Counted from the first letter of the stretch, positions 28,494-37,961 are shown. The stretch is DNA of 64,000 nt from Cyanothece sp. BG0011 (GCF_003013815.1 NZ_PRLH01000001.1:51419-115418), one strand, 5' to 3'. Made by a program: numbers and translations. Notes: a model not told the origin generated them from the letters alone.

Positions 28494-29333
28494 TTAAAAT
28501 TCTCTTTCAGGTAAACTATCGATCAGGGTAACAGAACGAAAAGCACGACCCAGTTGATATTGGGCATAATTTCTCAATAAGTGTTCAACTTCTAACCAGG
28601 GAACCGTAAAATCTCTATCAAGAATGTTTGATGGTAAAATTTTACCAGGATGAGGTAAAAATGACTGATTGAGGTGTTGTAATAAACTTAATTCTGTTGC
28701 TTTCAATTTCTGATTAATAATTGGTAAAACAAGAGGATTAGGGTGATTTTTATCTCTATCTTGAATGGCTAAATTAATTAATCCTCCCGCATCAAAACTA
28801 AAGCCAACACACCAGTTAGGATCGTTAAAATTAGGGTTTAATTCTTCTTGGGTCACGCAACAATAATGAACCTGGGGACCAATACCAGCGATCGCTAATA
28901 GATGAAACACAGCTTGGGCTAAATATCCATATAAACTTTCAGCAACGGACATCTGTTCTAACCGTCGTAAATGCTCATTTAACAGTTCATAAAGTTCGAG
29001 TTGAGGTTGATCATCTAACGCCAAATTTAAGACCAATTCCCCTAAATATTGCGCGGCTGCGAGCTTTCCTAAGTCCTTGCTTAATCCTGGATAAGATTCT
29101 AAAGTTTCGGCCTGAGTAATTTTATCAAGCGATCGCCCTTTCGCAATCAGTAACTCATTAATAACAAATAATTCACACCGGCCCCTTAACTTTGATTTTT
29201 GTTTTCTGGCACCGGGTACGATAGCGCGAATTAACCCATAGTCAGGAGACAAAAGGGTCACTAAGCGATCGGCTTCTTGAAAAGGCATCCCTTTTAAGAT
29301 AATGCCTGTGGTTTGATAAGTGCGCGTTGTCAT
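28494..29333 (-). CDS. recO: DNA repair protein RecO
   Basis: A 279-residue protein with the RecO N-terminal OB fold ([44 protein letters not shown]) and the helical C-terminal domain. Cyanobacterial RecO often keeps only part of the zinc-binding cysteines; here CCV and a single WCVGFSFD are visible. It anneals ssDNA and loads RecA with RecR in gap repair. The start ATG has the expected [10 protein letters not shown] opening. A 223-base gap separates it from ileS. Confidence 0.93.
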   Translation of the reverse strand: MTTRTYQTTGIILKGMPFQEADRLVTLLSPDYGLIRAIVPGARKQKSKLRGRCELFVINELLIAKGRSLDKITQAETLESYPGLSKDLGKLAAAQYLGELVLNLALDDQPQLELYELLNEHLRRLEQMSVAESLYGYLAQAVFHLLAIAGIGPQVHYCCVTQEELNPNFNDPNWCVGFSFDAGGLINLAIQDRDKNHPNPLVLPIINQKLKATELSLLQHLNQSFLPHPGKILPSNILDRDFTVPWLEVEHLLRNYAQYQLGRAFRSVTLIDSLPEREF

Positions 29334-29430
29334 AACATTCGAGACTAAGTGAATTTATGGTTTCCCTATTTTTCTATATTTTTCCACTTAACTCCCCAAC
29401 AATCTTAAAAGAGTTCCATCATTAGTGACC

Positions 29431-29459
29431 TTGACATGAAAAGATAGGTTAACTAAAGT
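29431..29459 (+). promoter_or_regulatory. candidate sigma-70 promoter for the DUF4114 protein
   Basis: A consensus -35 box TTGACA (29431-29436) is followed after 17 bases by TAAAGT (29454-29459), which matches four of six -10 positions. It lies 57 bases before the ATG at 29517. Assignment rests on spacing and the perfect -35 box only. Confidence 0.45.
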
Positions 29460-29516
29460 TATGCGAGGATAAACAAGCAGCTTTTTTCAAAACTAAGCTA
29501 AAATATCTTCTTTGCC

Positions 29517-30323
29517 ATGATTACGTCTACTATGCCCGATCTCTTGATCCCTTTACGCAATATGAGAAACCAACTCAACCAACATCCTTTCTTGGTTTAT
29601 TTAACTTTTCTTGGTGTCTTAGGGGTTGGATTCATGTCCAACCTATCTAACCCTGCATCAGCGCAAAATCTTGACAGTTTTCTTGAGGACACCACTGTTA
29701 CCGGAACCATCGATTCATCAAACGCTATCAGTGAGATTTTATTTGATGTTCCCACTGCAGGGAGTTTGGATCTGACTTTTTCCTTGATGCTCGAAGAGGC
29801 AGGACTAGCTTCTAAGAATACCTTTGGTCTTTATGATACTGCCAATAACAAGTTCTTTGAAATTTTTGCTGGAGAAGCCACCCCAGGTAGTACACTTTCA
29901 GCAAGTATAACCTCAGAGAGTCAGCTTTTAATCGGTGGTATGAGTTACGATTTAGCCGGTCCAGTTACTTTTTACCTAAGTCGTAACCTTCGGCAGAGTT
30001 CCGAGACTTTCTTGAGCAATGACATTTACAGTGGAATGCCTCAAGCTCTAATGTATCAAGGGGAAGGGGAAGAAATACGCTTGAATGATCTTAATACTCC
30101 CTTGACAAACAATGACTATCTCATCGGTTTTGAGGATAGAAAAGGCCGACGAAGTGACAAAGATTATAACGATATGGTTGTTTTGGCTCAAACTGTTTTA
30201 AGATTACCAGAACCCTCCGAACCAGCTATTCCCAGTAATGATGTGACCATACCTGAACCCTCCCTTTTATCAGGGTTGGGAATGATGGCTATTTTAGGGA
30301 TGGCTAAAAGACGAACCGCTTAA
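29517..30323 (+). CDS. DUF4114 PEP-CTERM exported protein
   Basis: A 268-residue secreted protein. A signal peptide (hydrophobic FLVYLTFLGVLGVGFM, cleavage near ASAQ, about residue 50) is followed by a beta-rich region. The DUF4114 core (LIGFEDRKGRRSDKDYNDMVV) has Asp/Asn residues suggesting calcium binding. The C-terminal PEP-CTERM sorting signal is IPEPSLLSGLGMMAILGMAKRR: PEP motif, helix, basic end. It should be processed by an exosortase and reach the cell surface or matrix. An internal ATG at 29532 is an alternative start. Confidence 0.85.
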   Translation: MITSTMPDLLIPLRNMRNQLNQHPFLVYLTFLGVLGVGFMSNLSNPASAQNLDSFLEDTTVTGTIDSSNAISEILFDVPTAGSLDLTFSLMLEEAGLASKNTFGLYDTANNKFFEIFAGEATPGSTLSASITSESQLLIGGMSYDLAGPVTFYLSRNLRQSSETFLSNDIYSGMPQALMYQGEGEEIRLNDLNTPLTNNDYLIGFEDRKGRRSDKDYNDMVVLAQTVLRLPEPSEPAIPSNDVTIPEPSLLSGLGMMAILGMAKRRTA

Positions 30324-30338
30324 AATTAAAAACAAACT

Positions 30339-30362
30339 TTAGGCCAATCAACATTGGCCTAA
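30339..30362. terminator. bidirectional terminator between convergent genes
   Basis: A perfect ten-base stem (TTAGGCCAAT/ATTGGCCTAA) with a four-base loop sits between the stop of the DUF4114 gene (30323) and the stop of the DUF751 gene (30375). A-rich sequence lies on the left and T-rich on the right, so it can terminate both transcripts. Confidence 0.8.
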
Positions 30363-30374
30363 TCTTCTTTGTGT

Positions 30375-30578
30375 TTAAACGGTAGAGAGTCCTAACATGG
30401 CTCGTAAGGTAAAATAAAGCAAAGAAAACACCCCTAGACCAATACCTCCAACAGCGATCGCACTAACCGGATTTTTAAATAAGGGTTTAATCCAGTCAAA
30501 AAAGACTAAAAACACCCCTAACGTGAAGCTAATTAGATAACGGGGATAACGTGCCACATTCTCAAAGAATTCTCCCAT
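30375..30578 (-). CDS. DUF751 (Ycf33-like) small membrane protein
   Basis: A 67-residue protein with the DUF751 pattern: FFENVARYPRYLISFTLGVFL, then a second helix ending VGGIGLGVFSLLYFTLRAML. Homologues occur across cyanobacteria and as plastid ycf33; their function is not known. Two membrane helices are predicted. The gene converges on the DUF4114 gene, sharing the hairpin between them, and diverges from the second Wzt gene. Confidence 0.85.
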   Translation of the reverse strand: MGEFFENVARYPRYLISFTLGVFLVFFDWIKPLFKNPVSAIAVGGIGLGVFSLLYFTLRAMLGLSTV

Positions 30579-30886
30579 TGCTCACCTCTATGATCGACAG
30601 TCCTCTTCTATGATATCAGGAGGCTTAGGCGTTACCGAGTCAGTATAGTGATCAGTGCTTCATTGTGCAGTTGATATATTGCTTCGAGTTAAAACGTAAT
30701 TTTTTTGTAGTATGATAGTTTGATTGAATAATTATTTAGCCATTTTGCTAAGTTTGTGATATTTTATTAAGCAAGATCAAGTCTGTCTTCTATCTTAACT
30801 TTTAATACTGTAAGTATAGTAACCAACTTTAGATAAACAGACCTCTATTTTTGAATCCGACATATTAATAAGGAGATTAGTGTTAT
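30579..30886. other. divergent intergenic region upstream of the second Wzt gene
   Basis: These 308 bases separate DUF751 (minus) from the Wzt gene (plus). A possible promoter, TTAAAA with TATGAT after about 16 bases, lies within roughly 30690-30720. An AAGGAG ribosome site (30870-30875) lies 11 bases before the Wzt ATG. No RNA or gene is recognised. Confidence 0.4.
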
Positions 30887-32083
30887 ATGGCTGATGAAGT
30901 CCTAGTTAAAGTTGACCATGTGTCCAAAAAATTTTGTCGTGATCTCAAACGGTCTCTCTGGTATGGTGTACAGGATATCATGTCAGAAGTGACGGCTCGA
31001 AAATATGAACATGAACTTAGAAAAGACGAGTTTTGGTCTGTAAATGATATATCTTTTGAGTTACGTCGAGGAGAATGTTTAGGACTAATTGGACCCAATG
31101 GGGCCGGAAAAAGTACCCTCTTAAAAATCCTCAATGGACTCATTAAACCGGATAGAGGAAGAATTGAACTGAGGGGAAGAATAGGAGCCTTAATTGAATT
31201 AAGTGCGGGTTTTAATGCCATTTTAACAGGTAGAGAAAATATCTATAGTCGCGGAGCGGTTTTAGGGTTTACTAAAGAAGAAATTGATAAAAAACTGGAT
31301 GCTATTATCGATTTTTCTGAGTTGGAAGACTTTATTGATACACCAGTCGTTAATTATAGTTCTGGGATGAAAGTTAGGTTAGGATTTGCTGTAGCATCTC
31401 AGATGGAACCCGACGTACTTCTATTAGATGAAGTGTTAGCGGTTGGGGACGTAGGGTTTCGAGCCAAGTGTTTCAACAGTATTTATAAGATGATGGAGAA
31501 TGCAGCGGTTATTTTAGTTTCCCATTCTATGCCACAAATTGGAAGAGTTTGTTCTGATATTTTGGTGATGGATCATGGAAAATCGGTTTTTCAAGGTCAA
31601 GATGTAGCCACAGGAATTAATAAGTTCTATTCTTATTTTGAATCTGAAGATGTTTTAATTAGTGGTAGTGGTGAAGCAACCATTCATTCTATTGATTTAG
31701 AAAGTCAAGGAAAAATAGGAGTAGAAACCATTAATTATTTGGATCAAGCTTCAATGAATATAGAAGTCTCAGTTGATCCAAGAATAGAGACTTTTGATGT
31801 GGTTATTAATATTGTTAGTCAAGAACTGCAACCGGTTGCTTATTGTAATTCCGATTTTAATAACATTCATTTGACTAATTCCAAGACTAGAATGAAGGTA
31901 TCTGTTGATTTCGGTAAAATCAACCTAAGTCCAGGGGTTTATTCTTGTACAGTCGTCATTACTGAAATCAACAACACTAAAGTATTATGTAAACATAATA
32001 ATGGTTATAAGTTTAAGGTAATTGGTGAGCATTTTTGTGCAGCCCCTGTTCAGATATGGGGAGATTGGGCAGTAACATCATGA
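30887..32083 (+). CDS. Wzt-type polysaccharide ABC exporter ATPase without adjacent permease
   Basis: A 398-residue protein with Walker A GPNGAGKST (69-77), signature YSSGM (157-161), Walker B VLLLDE (177-182) and the SKKFCRDLKRSL opening shared with the Wzt at 4586. A beta-rich C-terminal domain (about 250-398) differs from the first Wzt, implying recognition of a different cargo. No Wzm gene is adjacent. It may pair with the permease at 5866 or with one outside the window. It overlaps the next gene by an ATGA. Its C-terminal domain would read the modified end of a glycan or glycolipid. Confidence 0.88.
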   Translation: MADEVLVKVDHVSKKFCRDLKRSLWYGVQDIMSEVTARKYEHELRKDEFWSVNDISFELRRGECLGLIGPNGAGKSTLLKILNGLIKPDRGRIELRGRIGALIELSAGFNAILTGRENIYSRGAVLGFTKEEIDKKLDAIIDFSELEDFIDTPVVNYSSGMKVRLGFAVASQMEPDVLLLDEVLAVGDVGFRAKCFNSIYKMMENAAVILVSHSMPQIGRVCSDILVMDHGKSVFQGQDVATGINKFYSYFESEDVLISGSGEATIHSIDLESQGKIGVETINYLDQASMNIEVSVDPRIETFDVVINIVSQELQPVAYCNSDFNNIHLTNSKTRMKVSVDFGKINLSPGVYSCTVVITEINNTKVLCKHNNGYKFKVIGEHFCAAPVQIWGDWAVTS

Positions 32084-34146
32084 AACTAAAAAAAATGTCT
32101 AAAATCCTGCGGACTAAACCCTATTTAGCATTATTGTTTAGTCTGTTTTTAGCAATGGTAGTTGTCATAATTAATGCCTACTCTTCAGATAAAACAGAGA
32201 ACTGGTTTACAAGCCAATCTTTATCTTTCAATAATTATAATTTATTTGATATCGGAGTAACTGATATCAATAATGATGATCAACTTGATCTCTTTACGAC
32301 TAATCATAATTCTCTCGGAAATCTTATGCTCGGTGACGGTACTGGAAAGTTCACGAATGTAGTTTCCCAGTGGAAGTTTGATCAGAATGCTGAGTTTCCA
32401 GGCTTTGCTGATACAAACAAAACACCGGTATTTGATGCTCCTGGTTTGTACCTATTTTGGTATAAACGAACCCTGGTTTTAAAAGCATTTAAAATTGATA
32501 ATCAAACTGAATTTAGGGGTCAGATTAATATCTTATCTAAAAGTCAACTGACTTATGATTCATCTACTAAAGTTACTTTAATAAAAGATCAATTACCCCA
32601 TTCAGTAGTAGAAAGCCAGATTAGCTTTCAATTTTTAGGAGATGGTCAACTAAACATTGAACCCCGATATTTTGCCCCAACCTCTTTACTATTGAATAAA
32701 GATGTCCCACTAGCTAAGGTTTATATCGGTCTCGAAAAAATACAGCCCAAAAGCCATAACGTTGATTTAAAGACCTTAAGAGATCGTCATAGTATTGCGT
32801 GGGCTGATTATAATGGGGACGGAAACATTGATGCTTTTATAACCCGTAGTGGAGGAGCATTTGGTTCTCCAGAAACCTTTGGTCAATTTTTTAATCGCCA
32901 TTTATTATCTAACAAGGGTAAAACCTTTGAAGACCTAACTCAGGAATCAGCTATTTCAGAAAGTGCCTGTCGTTCGGTGACAGGTAAATGGGTTGATTTT
33001 GATGGGAATAATAATCTTGAATTGTATGTTGTTTGTATTGATGGAACCAGTCGTTTATATCAGCAAGATACGGAAGGAAAATTTAGAGATATTGCGCCAA
33101 AAGTTGGCTTGAGTCCCTCAAAAATCACTTCTAAGCAAGGCGGTTGGCAGAACAACGGCCCTTTTGTGTGGTTGGATGCTGATGGGGATGGGGATATGGA
33201 TTTATTTCGTTCCTATCAACAGTCATTAACATTGTATGTTAATCAGTCGGGCGTATTTGAAGAAACAACCATTAGTTCTCTTCCTAAAGTAATGGATGCC
33301 CTAACGTTAAAATTTAGTGTTGTAGATTATGATCGTGATGGAGACCTCGATATTTTAGCTGTGTCAGGATATGGAAATATTTTCTTAGAGAATAGAGACG
33401 GAAACTATACGGTAACTGACTCCACGGCGATTGGTTTACCTAGTGCCAGCTTAAATGCCAATTGGGTCGATTATAATAATGATGGGCTACCGGATTTACA
33501 CGATACATTAGAAGGATTATATTATCAATTACCCAAGCATCATTTTAAAAAAGCTCATATTTTAAGTCAAGAATTTAAAGGATTATCATTTCCTTTAGAA
33601 CCTCGAACCCTTTGGTTTGATTTCGATAATTCCGGTTCTCAGGATCTGTTTATGGCAGCTTTAGTCCATAACAATTGGAAATCAGCAATTTGGAATTCTA
33701 CCCTATATCGAAGACTTGGCTTTACCCATCCGTGGTTTCAGAAAAATTTTCATCCCTATGCTGAGTATAAAAATCTGAAGAAAGAACGTTTTAACAAAGC
33801 CGATCACAAGGGTAGTGATTTTATCTGGCAAGGTCAATTATATCGTAATATTAATACTCAGAACCATTGGCTAAAAATTAAGCTCATTGGACCTCCTAAA
33901 AATCCTCAAGCTATAGGGGCTAAAGTCATAATACCCACTACTGATGGACAAATTTTACAACAAGTCGGCACCATGGAGCATTCTAACTATTCTCAAAGCT
34001 ATTTTCCCTTATATTTTGGGCTAGGTAAAGATCAAACAGTAAAATCAGTTAAAGTCCTTTGGACTGATGGACAATCACAAGAGATCACAAATATCCAAGG
34101 AGATCAATTATTGACCATTAAATGGGAACCCAAAGAAAAAAATTAA
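32080..34146 (+). CDS. FG-GAP/VCBS repeat protein with ASPIC/UnbV C-terminus
   Basis: I start this 688-residue protein at the ATG that overlaps the Wzt stop (ATGA, 32080-32083); an earlier in-frame start at 32035 would lie inside the Wzt gene. A signal anchor (about residues 12-32) precedes several calcium-binding FG-GAP/VCBS repeats (DINNDDQLD, DYNGDGNID, DADGDGDMD, DYDRDGDLD, DYNNDGLPD). An ASPIC/UnbV domain ends the protein (NHWLKIKLIG, IGAKVIIPT, YFGLGKD). It is probably a periplasmic or surface beta-propeller. Translational coupling to the exporter ATPase suggests a shared assembly, perhaps a glycan-binding partner. Confidence 0.85.
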   Translation: MKLKKMSKILRTKPYLALLFSLFLAMVVVIINAYSSDKTENWFTSQSLSFNNYNLFDIGVTDINNDDQLDLFTTNHNSLGNLMLGDGTGKFTNVVSQWKFDQNAEFPGFADTNKTPVFDAPGLYLFWYKRTLVLKAFKIDNQTEFRGQINILSKSQLTYDSSTKVTLIKDQLPHSVVESQISFQFLGDGQLNIEPRYFAPTSLLLNKDVPLAKVYIGLEKIQPKSHNVDLKTLRDRHSIAWADYNGDGNIDAFITRSGGAFGSPETFGQFFNRHLLSNKGKTFEDLTQESAISESACRSVTGKWVDFDGNNNLELYVVCIDGTSRLYQQDTEGKFRDIAPKVGLSPSKITSKQGGWQNNGPFVWLDADGDGDMDLFRSYQQSLTLYVNQSGVFEETTISSLPKVMDALTLKFSVVDYDRDGDLDILAVSGYGNIFLENRDGNYTVTDSTAIGLPSASLNANWVDYNNDGLPDLHDTLEGLYYQLPKHHFKKAHILSQEFKGLSFPLEPRTLWFDFDNSGSQDLFMAALVHNNWKSAIWNSTLYRRLGFTHPWFQKNFHPYAEYKNLKKERFNKADHKGSDFIWQGQLYRNINTQNHWLKIKLIGPPKNPQAIGAKVIIPTTDGQILQQVGTMEHSNYSQSYFPLYFGLGKDQTVKSVKVLWTDGQSQEITNIQGDQLLTIKWEPKEKN

Positions 34147-34172
34147 GAAAGGTTGAAAATGATATCTTATTT

Positions 34173-35039
34173 ATGATATTTTTTAGTAAATTCACAGTTA
34201 TTAATGAAATGATTCAAAATATTAAAAATATAGCCAATGAATTGAAATTAGATAGAATTAAATTCTTTAACAAAGGAAAGCTACCTGATTTTGTAATTAT
34301 TGGCGTTCAAAAATGTGGAACAACAACATTAGAAAGAAATCTATCTAAGCATCCTGAAATTTATATGACAGAATATTGTCACCCTGGTTCATCGAGAGAA
34401 GTTCATTTTTTTGATACCAACTATAAAAAAGGAGTGGACTGGTACAAAAGTTTATTTAAAGATAGTAATGGTCGAATTTGCGGTGAAAAAACGCCAAAGT
34501 ACATTACTAACAAACTGTACATGGAAAGACTATATTCAACTATTCCTGATGCGAAGTTGATCATTAGCTTGAGAGATCCAGTGAAAAGACTTATTTCTCA
34601 AGTTAATATGAGAAAAAAAAGATTTCCTGATTTAAAATTAGAAGACGTGCTAAATGATGATGAATATATGGGTCGAGGTTTTTATTACTCACAAATTAAA
34701 AATAATGTTTTGAGTTTTTATAAAAAAGAACAAGTCCATATAGTAATAATAGATAAAAATGAGTTCACGATTATGAGAAATCAAGGTACGACTCAAGAAG
34801 GTTTACAAGGTTTATCCATTGAAGATAAAACTCATCATACTAAAACTATAATGAATGAAGTATATAAGTTTTTAAAAGTTCCTGAAATAGATTTAAACTA
34901 TGGTTATTATTATGTTGGGGAGTATCAGTCAGATTTAGGAGTCACGGAAGAATTACTCGACAAAGTTAAAAAGATTTATAAAATAGAGAATGAGAAATTA
35001 TTTGATTTTTTAGGATACAGAATTGACGCTTGGTTATAA
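34173..35039 (+). CDS. sulfotransferase family protein
   Basis: A PAPS-dependent sulfotransferase of about 288 residues. The 5'-phosphosulfate loop reads IIGVQKCGTTTLERNL, and the 3'-phosphate motif reads IISLRDPVKRLISQ with conserved Arg and Ser. The HFFD segment after the loop is typical of carbohydrate (heparan-type) sulfotransferases. The start is uncertain: ATGs at 34173, 34204 (out of frame) and 34209, and an upstream start at 34122 that overlaps the FG-GAP gene. I favour 34173. It belongs to the second glycan cluster and probably sulfates the exported glycan. Confidence 0.85.
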   Translation: MIFFSKFTVINEMIQNIKNIANELKLDRIKFFNKGKLPDFVIIGVQKCGTTTLERNLSKHPEIYMTEYCHPGSSREVHFFDTNYKKGVDWYKSLFKDSNGRICGEKTPKYITNKLYMERLYSTIPDAKLIISLRDPVKRLISQVNMRKKRFPDLKLEDVLNDDEYMGRGFYYSQIKNNVLSFYKKEQVHIVIIDKNEFTIMRNQGTTQEGLQGLSIEDKTHHTKTIMNEVYKFLKVPEIDLNYGYYYVGEYQSDLGVTEELLDKVKKIYKIENEKLFDFLGYRIDAWL

Positions 35040-35080
35040 AAGAAATAAAATTAAAATCTAAAAAAATATTATTAATTTAT

Positions 35081-35922
35081 ATGAAAAAAAGAACACAGAT
35101 TTACAATTCTTCTTTTGTATTGGCTGTCAAAAAACAGGAACAACTCTATTAGCAAGAGTGTTAGATCAACATCCACAAATTGCCTGTATTTGGGAAAGTT
35201 ATTTACTTCAACCAGATTCCCACAATTGTATTGCAAATCCAGATTCATACAATTGGAGTCGGCACGGTTTTGCCAAAGAAGATGTACAAAGATGGGCTAA
35301 AGTTTTCTCGAGTCCACCAGGAATAAAAGAGCGGATTTTCAAATATTTAACTAAGCGTGATTATTCAGGAATTAATAAATTCCGCCAGGTAGCTTATGAG
35401 TCTTTTTCCGATTTTGCTCATCGATGTGGAGCATCAGTAGTTGGAGATAAATGGCCTTGGTATATTAATCATATTGATTTTCTCCTGGAAGCTTTCCCCG
35501 ATGCTAAATTTATATATAACGTCAGAGATCCAAGGAGTCATTGGAATTCTGCTCAACATTTTAAACAACGAAAGCGAGGGGATGAAATTCTTGATGAAAT
35601 GTTGAAAAAAGATAAGCTTATTACCCCTTATCTCGAAAGACCAAACTTTCTGACCATTCGTTACGAAGATTTAGTTATTGACCCCATCAATACTTGCCAA
35701 CAACTTTATCAATTTTTAGGAGTTGATTTTTCAGTCGATTATCTAGATTATTCTTCAGAGACTGATCCCTACCCAGAGCGATGGAATTGGATTCCACAAA
35801 GTAAAGATAACTTTAATATTAATCATACGATTAAATGGAAAGAACAAATGGATGAACATGAAATTGAGAAAATTAATAAACAGGCAAATTGGTTTATCAA
35901 AAAATATAAATATGAATTGTAA
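35081..35922 (+). pseudogene. sulfotransferase family protein, start separated by a one-base poly-A frameshift
   Basis: The main frame carries the PAPS loop FCIGCQKTGTTLLARVL (35116-35160), WPWYINH, and the 3'-phosphate motif YNVRDPRSHWNS. It has no ATG upstream of the PAPS loop; its only in-frame start (GTG 35158) would delete that loop. An ATG at 35081 precedes an A7 run (35084-35090). One extra A joins it in frame to give MKKKNTDLQFFF and then the loop, about 280 residues in all. It may be a real lesion, an assembly error or slippage-dependent expression. Catalytic motifs are otherwise intact. Confidence 0.72.
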
Positions 35923-35983
35923 CTCATTATTTATCTAGTTAACTTGTCATTTTATTATTTAAACTCATTTAACTTAAAAAACA

Positions 35984-36976
35984 ATGAAATGCTTAATTTG
36001 TGGACAAACTTCCCTAGAAAATGTAGATACAAATCCCTCTTTTACCAAGGGGCAAGTTTATCGCTGTAAATCATGTCAAGTTGCCATAACACAACCCTTA
36101 CCAACGGCTAGAGAATTATTAGACTTTTATCAGTCTGGCTATTATCTAAAAACTGTCACTCAAGAGAAACTAGATAAACGTTTGTCTGTGAGTCAACAAA
36201 GAGCCTTGTCACAGTTCAAATTCATAGAACAGTATCTTCCTAAATCTAAAGGGATCAAAAAAGCATTAGACTTAGGTTGTTCGGATGGCTCATTACTATT
36301 CATATTAGACCAACATGGCTTTGATGTGTGGGGTTATGAACCTGATGCTCAAATGGCCCAATTCGTTAATAAGAAATTATCAAAAGGGCAAGATAAAGTT
36401 AAAAATCAGATGTTTCCTGGGGATAAAATTGAAAAAAACACTTATGATTTGATTTGTTCCTCACACTTGTTTGAGCATATTGTTGATCCCATAACTCATC
36501 TTGAACAAATTAAAATCAGTTTAAAAAGCAATGGCTATTTGTTTATGGAAATTCCTAATCAATATGGAAGACTAAAGGATTTTCTTTGTCCTGGTGCCAA
36601 AAATTTGGGACATCTTTATTATTATTCTCCTGATAGTATGGAGCGTCTTTTAAAAAATAACGGATTTGAAGTGATCCATCTTAGCACTTGTGGAAGAAAT
36701 GTAAAAAATGTCAGAAACAAGTACGGAAAAAGTTCAAAAAAAAGTAATTTTAATAACTTTTTATTATCTTTTATTAAGAAATTTGAAAAACCCAAAATTA
36801 TCAGGAAGTCATTTCGTAAAATAAAAAATAAACTAGATAAGTTTTATGAAATTTTATCATCTAGAAAAATACAAAAAAGTAACGATAATAATAATAGTAT
36901 ACAATCCCATTATATGACCTACTGGGAAGGTAATGAACAAGGACAATGGATTCGTTTACTTGCTAAAAAAAATTAA
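35984..36976 (+). CDS. class I SAM-dependent methyltransferase with N-terminal zinc ribbon
   Basis: A 330-residue protein. A CxxC...CxxC zinc ribbon at residues about 3-33 (CLICGQ, CKSCQ) precedes a Rossmann methyltransferase domain. SAM motif I is ALDLGCSDGSLL near residue 88, followed by an acidic GYEPD strand end and a SSHLFEHI motif, typical of the Methyltransf_23 group. Cluster homologues methylate sugar nucleotides or glycans. The C-terminus (about 230 on) is Lys-rich and helical. It is flanked by a sulfotransferase and a PhyH gene, consistent with glycan modification. Confidence 0.85.
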   Translation: MKCLICGQTSLENVDTNPSFTKGQVYRCKSCQVAITQPLPTARELLDFYQSGYYLKTVTQEKLDKRLSVSQQRALSQFKFIEQYLPKSKGIKKALDLGCSDGSLLFILDQHGFDVWGYEPDAQMAQFVNKKLSKGQDKVKNQMFPGDKIEKNTYDLICSSHLFEHIVDPITHLEQIKISLKSNGYLFMEIPNQYGRLKDFLCPGAKNLGHLYYYSPDSMERLLKNNGFEVIHLSTCGRNVKNVRNKYGKSSKKSNFNNFLLSFIKKFEKPKIIRKSFRKIKNKLDKFYEILSSRKIQKSNDNNNSIQSHYMTYWEGNEQGQWIRLLAKKN

Positions 36977-37070
36977 GAACATGAATTATAATAAGTTTGA
37001 TATATTATTATAATAGCAACTTAGCTAACTTACTATTTTAGTTTCTCTTTAGTTTATTTCTTGAAAATCA

Positions 37071-37961
37071 ATGGGCTATTTAAACAAAAACTCTACAAAT
37101 GAGATAATTGATACTGGTTTTATTTTGATGTCTAATCTTCTTTCTGACATAGAAATTAAAACATTGAGAAAATTGGTAAAGCAGCATTTTCAGTCTCATG
37201 GAGTAGTGGCAAATTCTGGTTTAACGCAACCGAATGCTGCTGTTGAAGTACCGGAAATTAATTGGCTATTTTATCATCCTAAAATTTTAGCAGTTATGAG
37301 ACAATTACTGGGACAAGAAAAGATAATGTTTACCAGTCATTGTGATCTTCATTGTCGTACTTTATCAGCATGGCATAAAGATGATGGGATGACAGTAATG
37401 GAAGGGGGATATTTCGGATTTCCTGCTTATGATAGAGAAGATTGCAAAGTCTATAAAGTTGCTCTTTATTTACAAGATCATGATCATAATAAAGCAGGAT
37501 TAACCGTTAGAAACGGTTCTCATAAATTATCAGCACTTAATCAAGGAGAAGAGGTTTATTTACCAACAAAAGCAGGGGATATTGTGGTTTTTGATGTCAG
37601 ATTAACCCATAGGGGGCAACGGAGTGTTGTGCCTGTGGAATTTTTAGAAAAGCCAAATCATTTGATAAAAAAAGGATTGAATAAAGTTTTCAAAATCTCT
37701 CATAAAAAAAGCGATCAATATTTTAAAAAAATTTATGATACTTTATATGGAGATAGATTATCGATCTTCTTTACTTATGGGTTGCCTAATGAATATACCA
37801 AAAACTTTGCTATTAATAATATGAAACGTCAACTCCAACAAAATAAAAATAGTCAGGTTTTCTTGTCAGCAGAAAATAAGCAAAGATTTCTGGATAATAA
37901 TGTTATCTTGGCAGAAGAGTATTTTGAAGAACTGGTTAATAGATATAAAGATGGAAAATAA
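37071..37961 (+). CDS. phytanoyl-CoA dioxygenase (PhyH) family protein
   Basis: A 296-residue Fe(II)/2-oxoglutarate dioxygenase-like protein. A facial-triad HxD is visible (WHKDDG), with a distal His plus 2-oxoglutarate Arg in LTHRGQRS, all on a double-stranded beta-helix. PhyH enzymes hydroxylate varied small molecules. Its position after sulfotransferases and a methyltransferase suggests modification of a glycan or lipid precursor, but the substrate is unknown. Its 3' end overlaps the endonuclease V start by eleven bases. Confidence 0.82.
   Translation: MGYLNKNSTNEIIDTGFILMSNLLSDIEIKTLRKLVKQHFQSHGVVANSGLTQPNAAVEVPEINWLFYHPKILAVMRQLLGQEKIMFTSHCDLHCRTLSAWHKDDGMTVMEGGYFGFPAYDREDCKVYKVALYLQDHDHNKAGLTVRNGSHKLSALNQGEEVYLPTKAGDIVVFDVRLTHRGQRSVVPVEFLEKPNHLIKKGLNKVFKISHKKSDQYFKKIYDTLYGDRLSIFFTYGLPNEYTKNFAINNMKRQLQQNKNSQVFLSAENKQRFLDNNVILAEEYFEELVNRYKDGK

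Noticed and set aside
32035..32079. Earlier start for the FG-GAP protein
   Set aside because: It would sit inside the Wzt coding region and add non-hydrophobic residues before the signal anchor; the ATGA overlap gives a better start.
36986..37013. AT-only inverted repeat TTATAATAA/TTATTATAA before the PhyH gene
   Set aside because: An A/T-only stem of nine bases is expected by chance in this AT-rich region and lacks a T-run, so it was not called a terminator.
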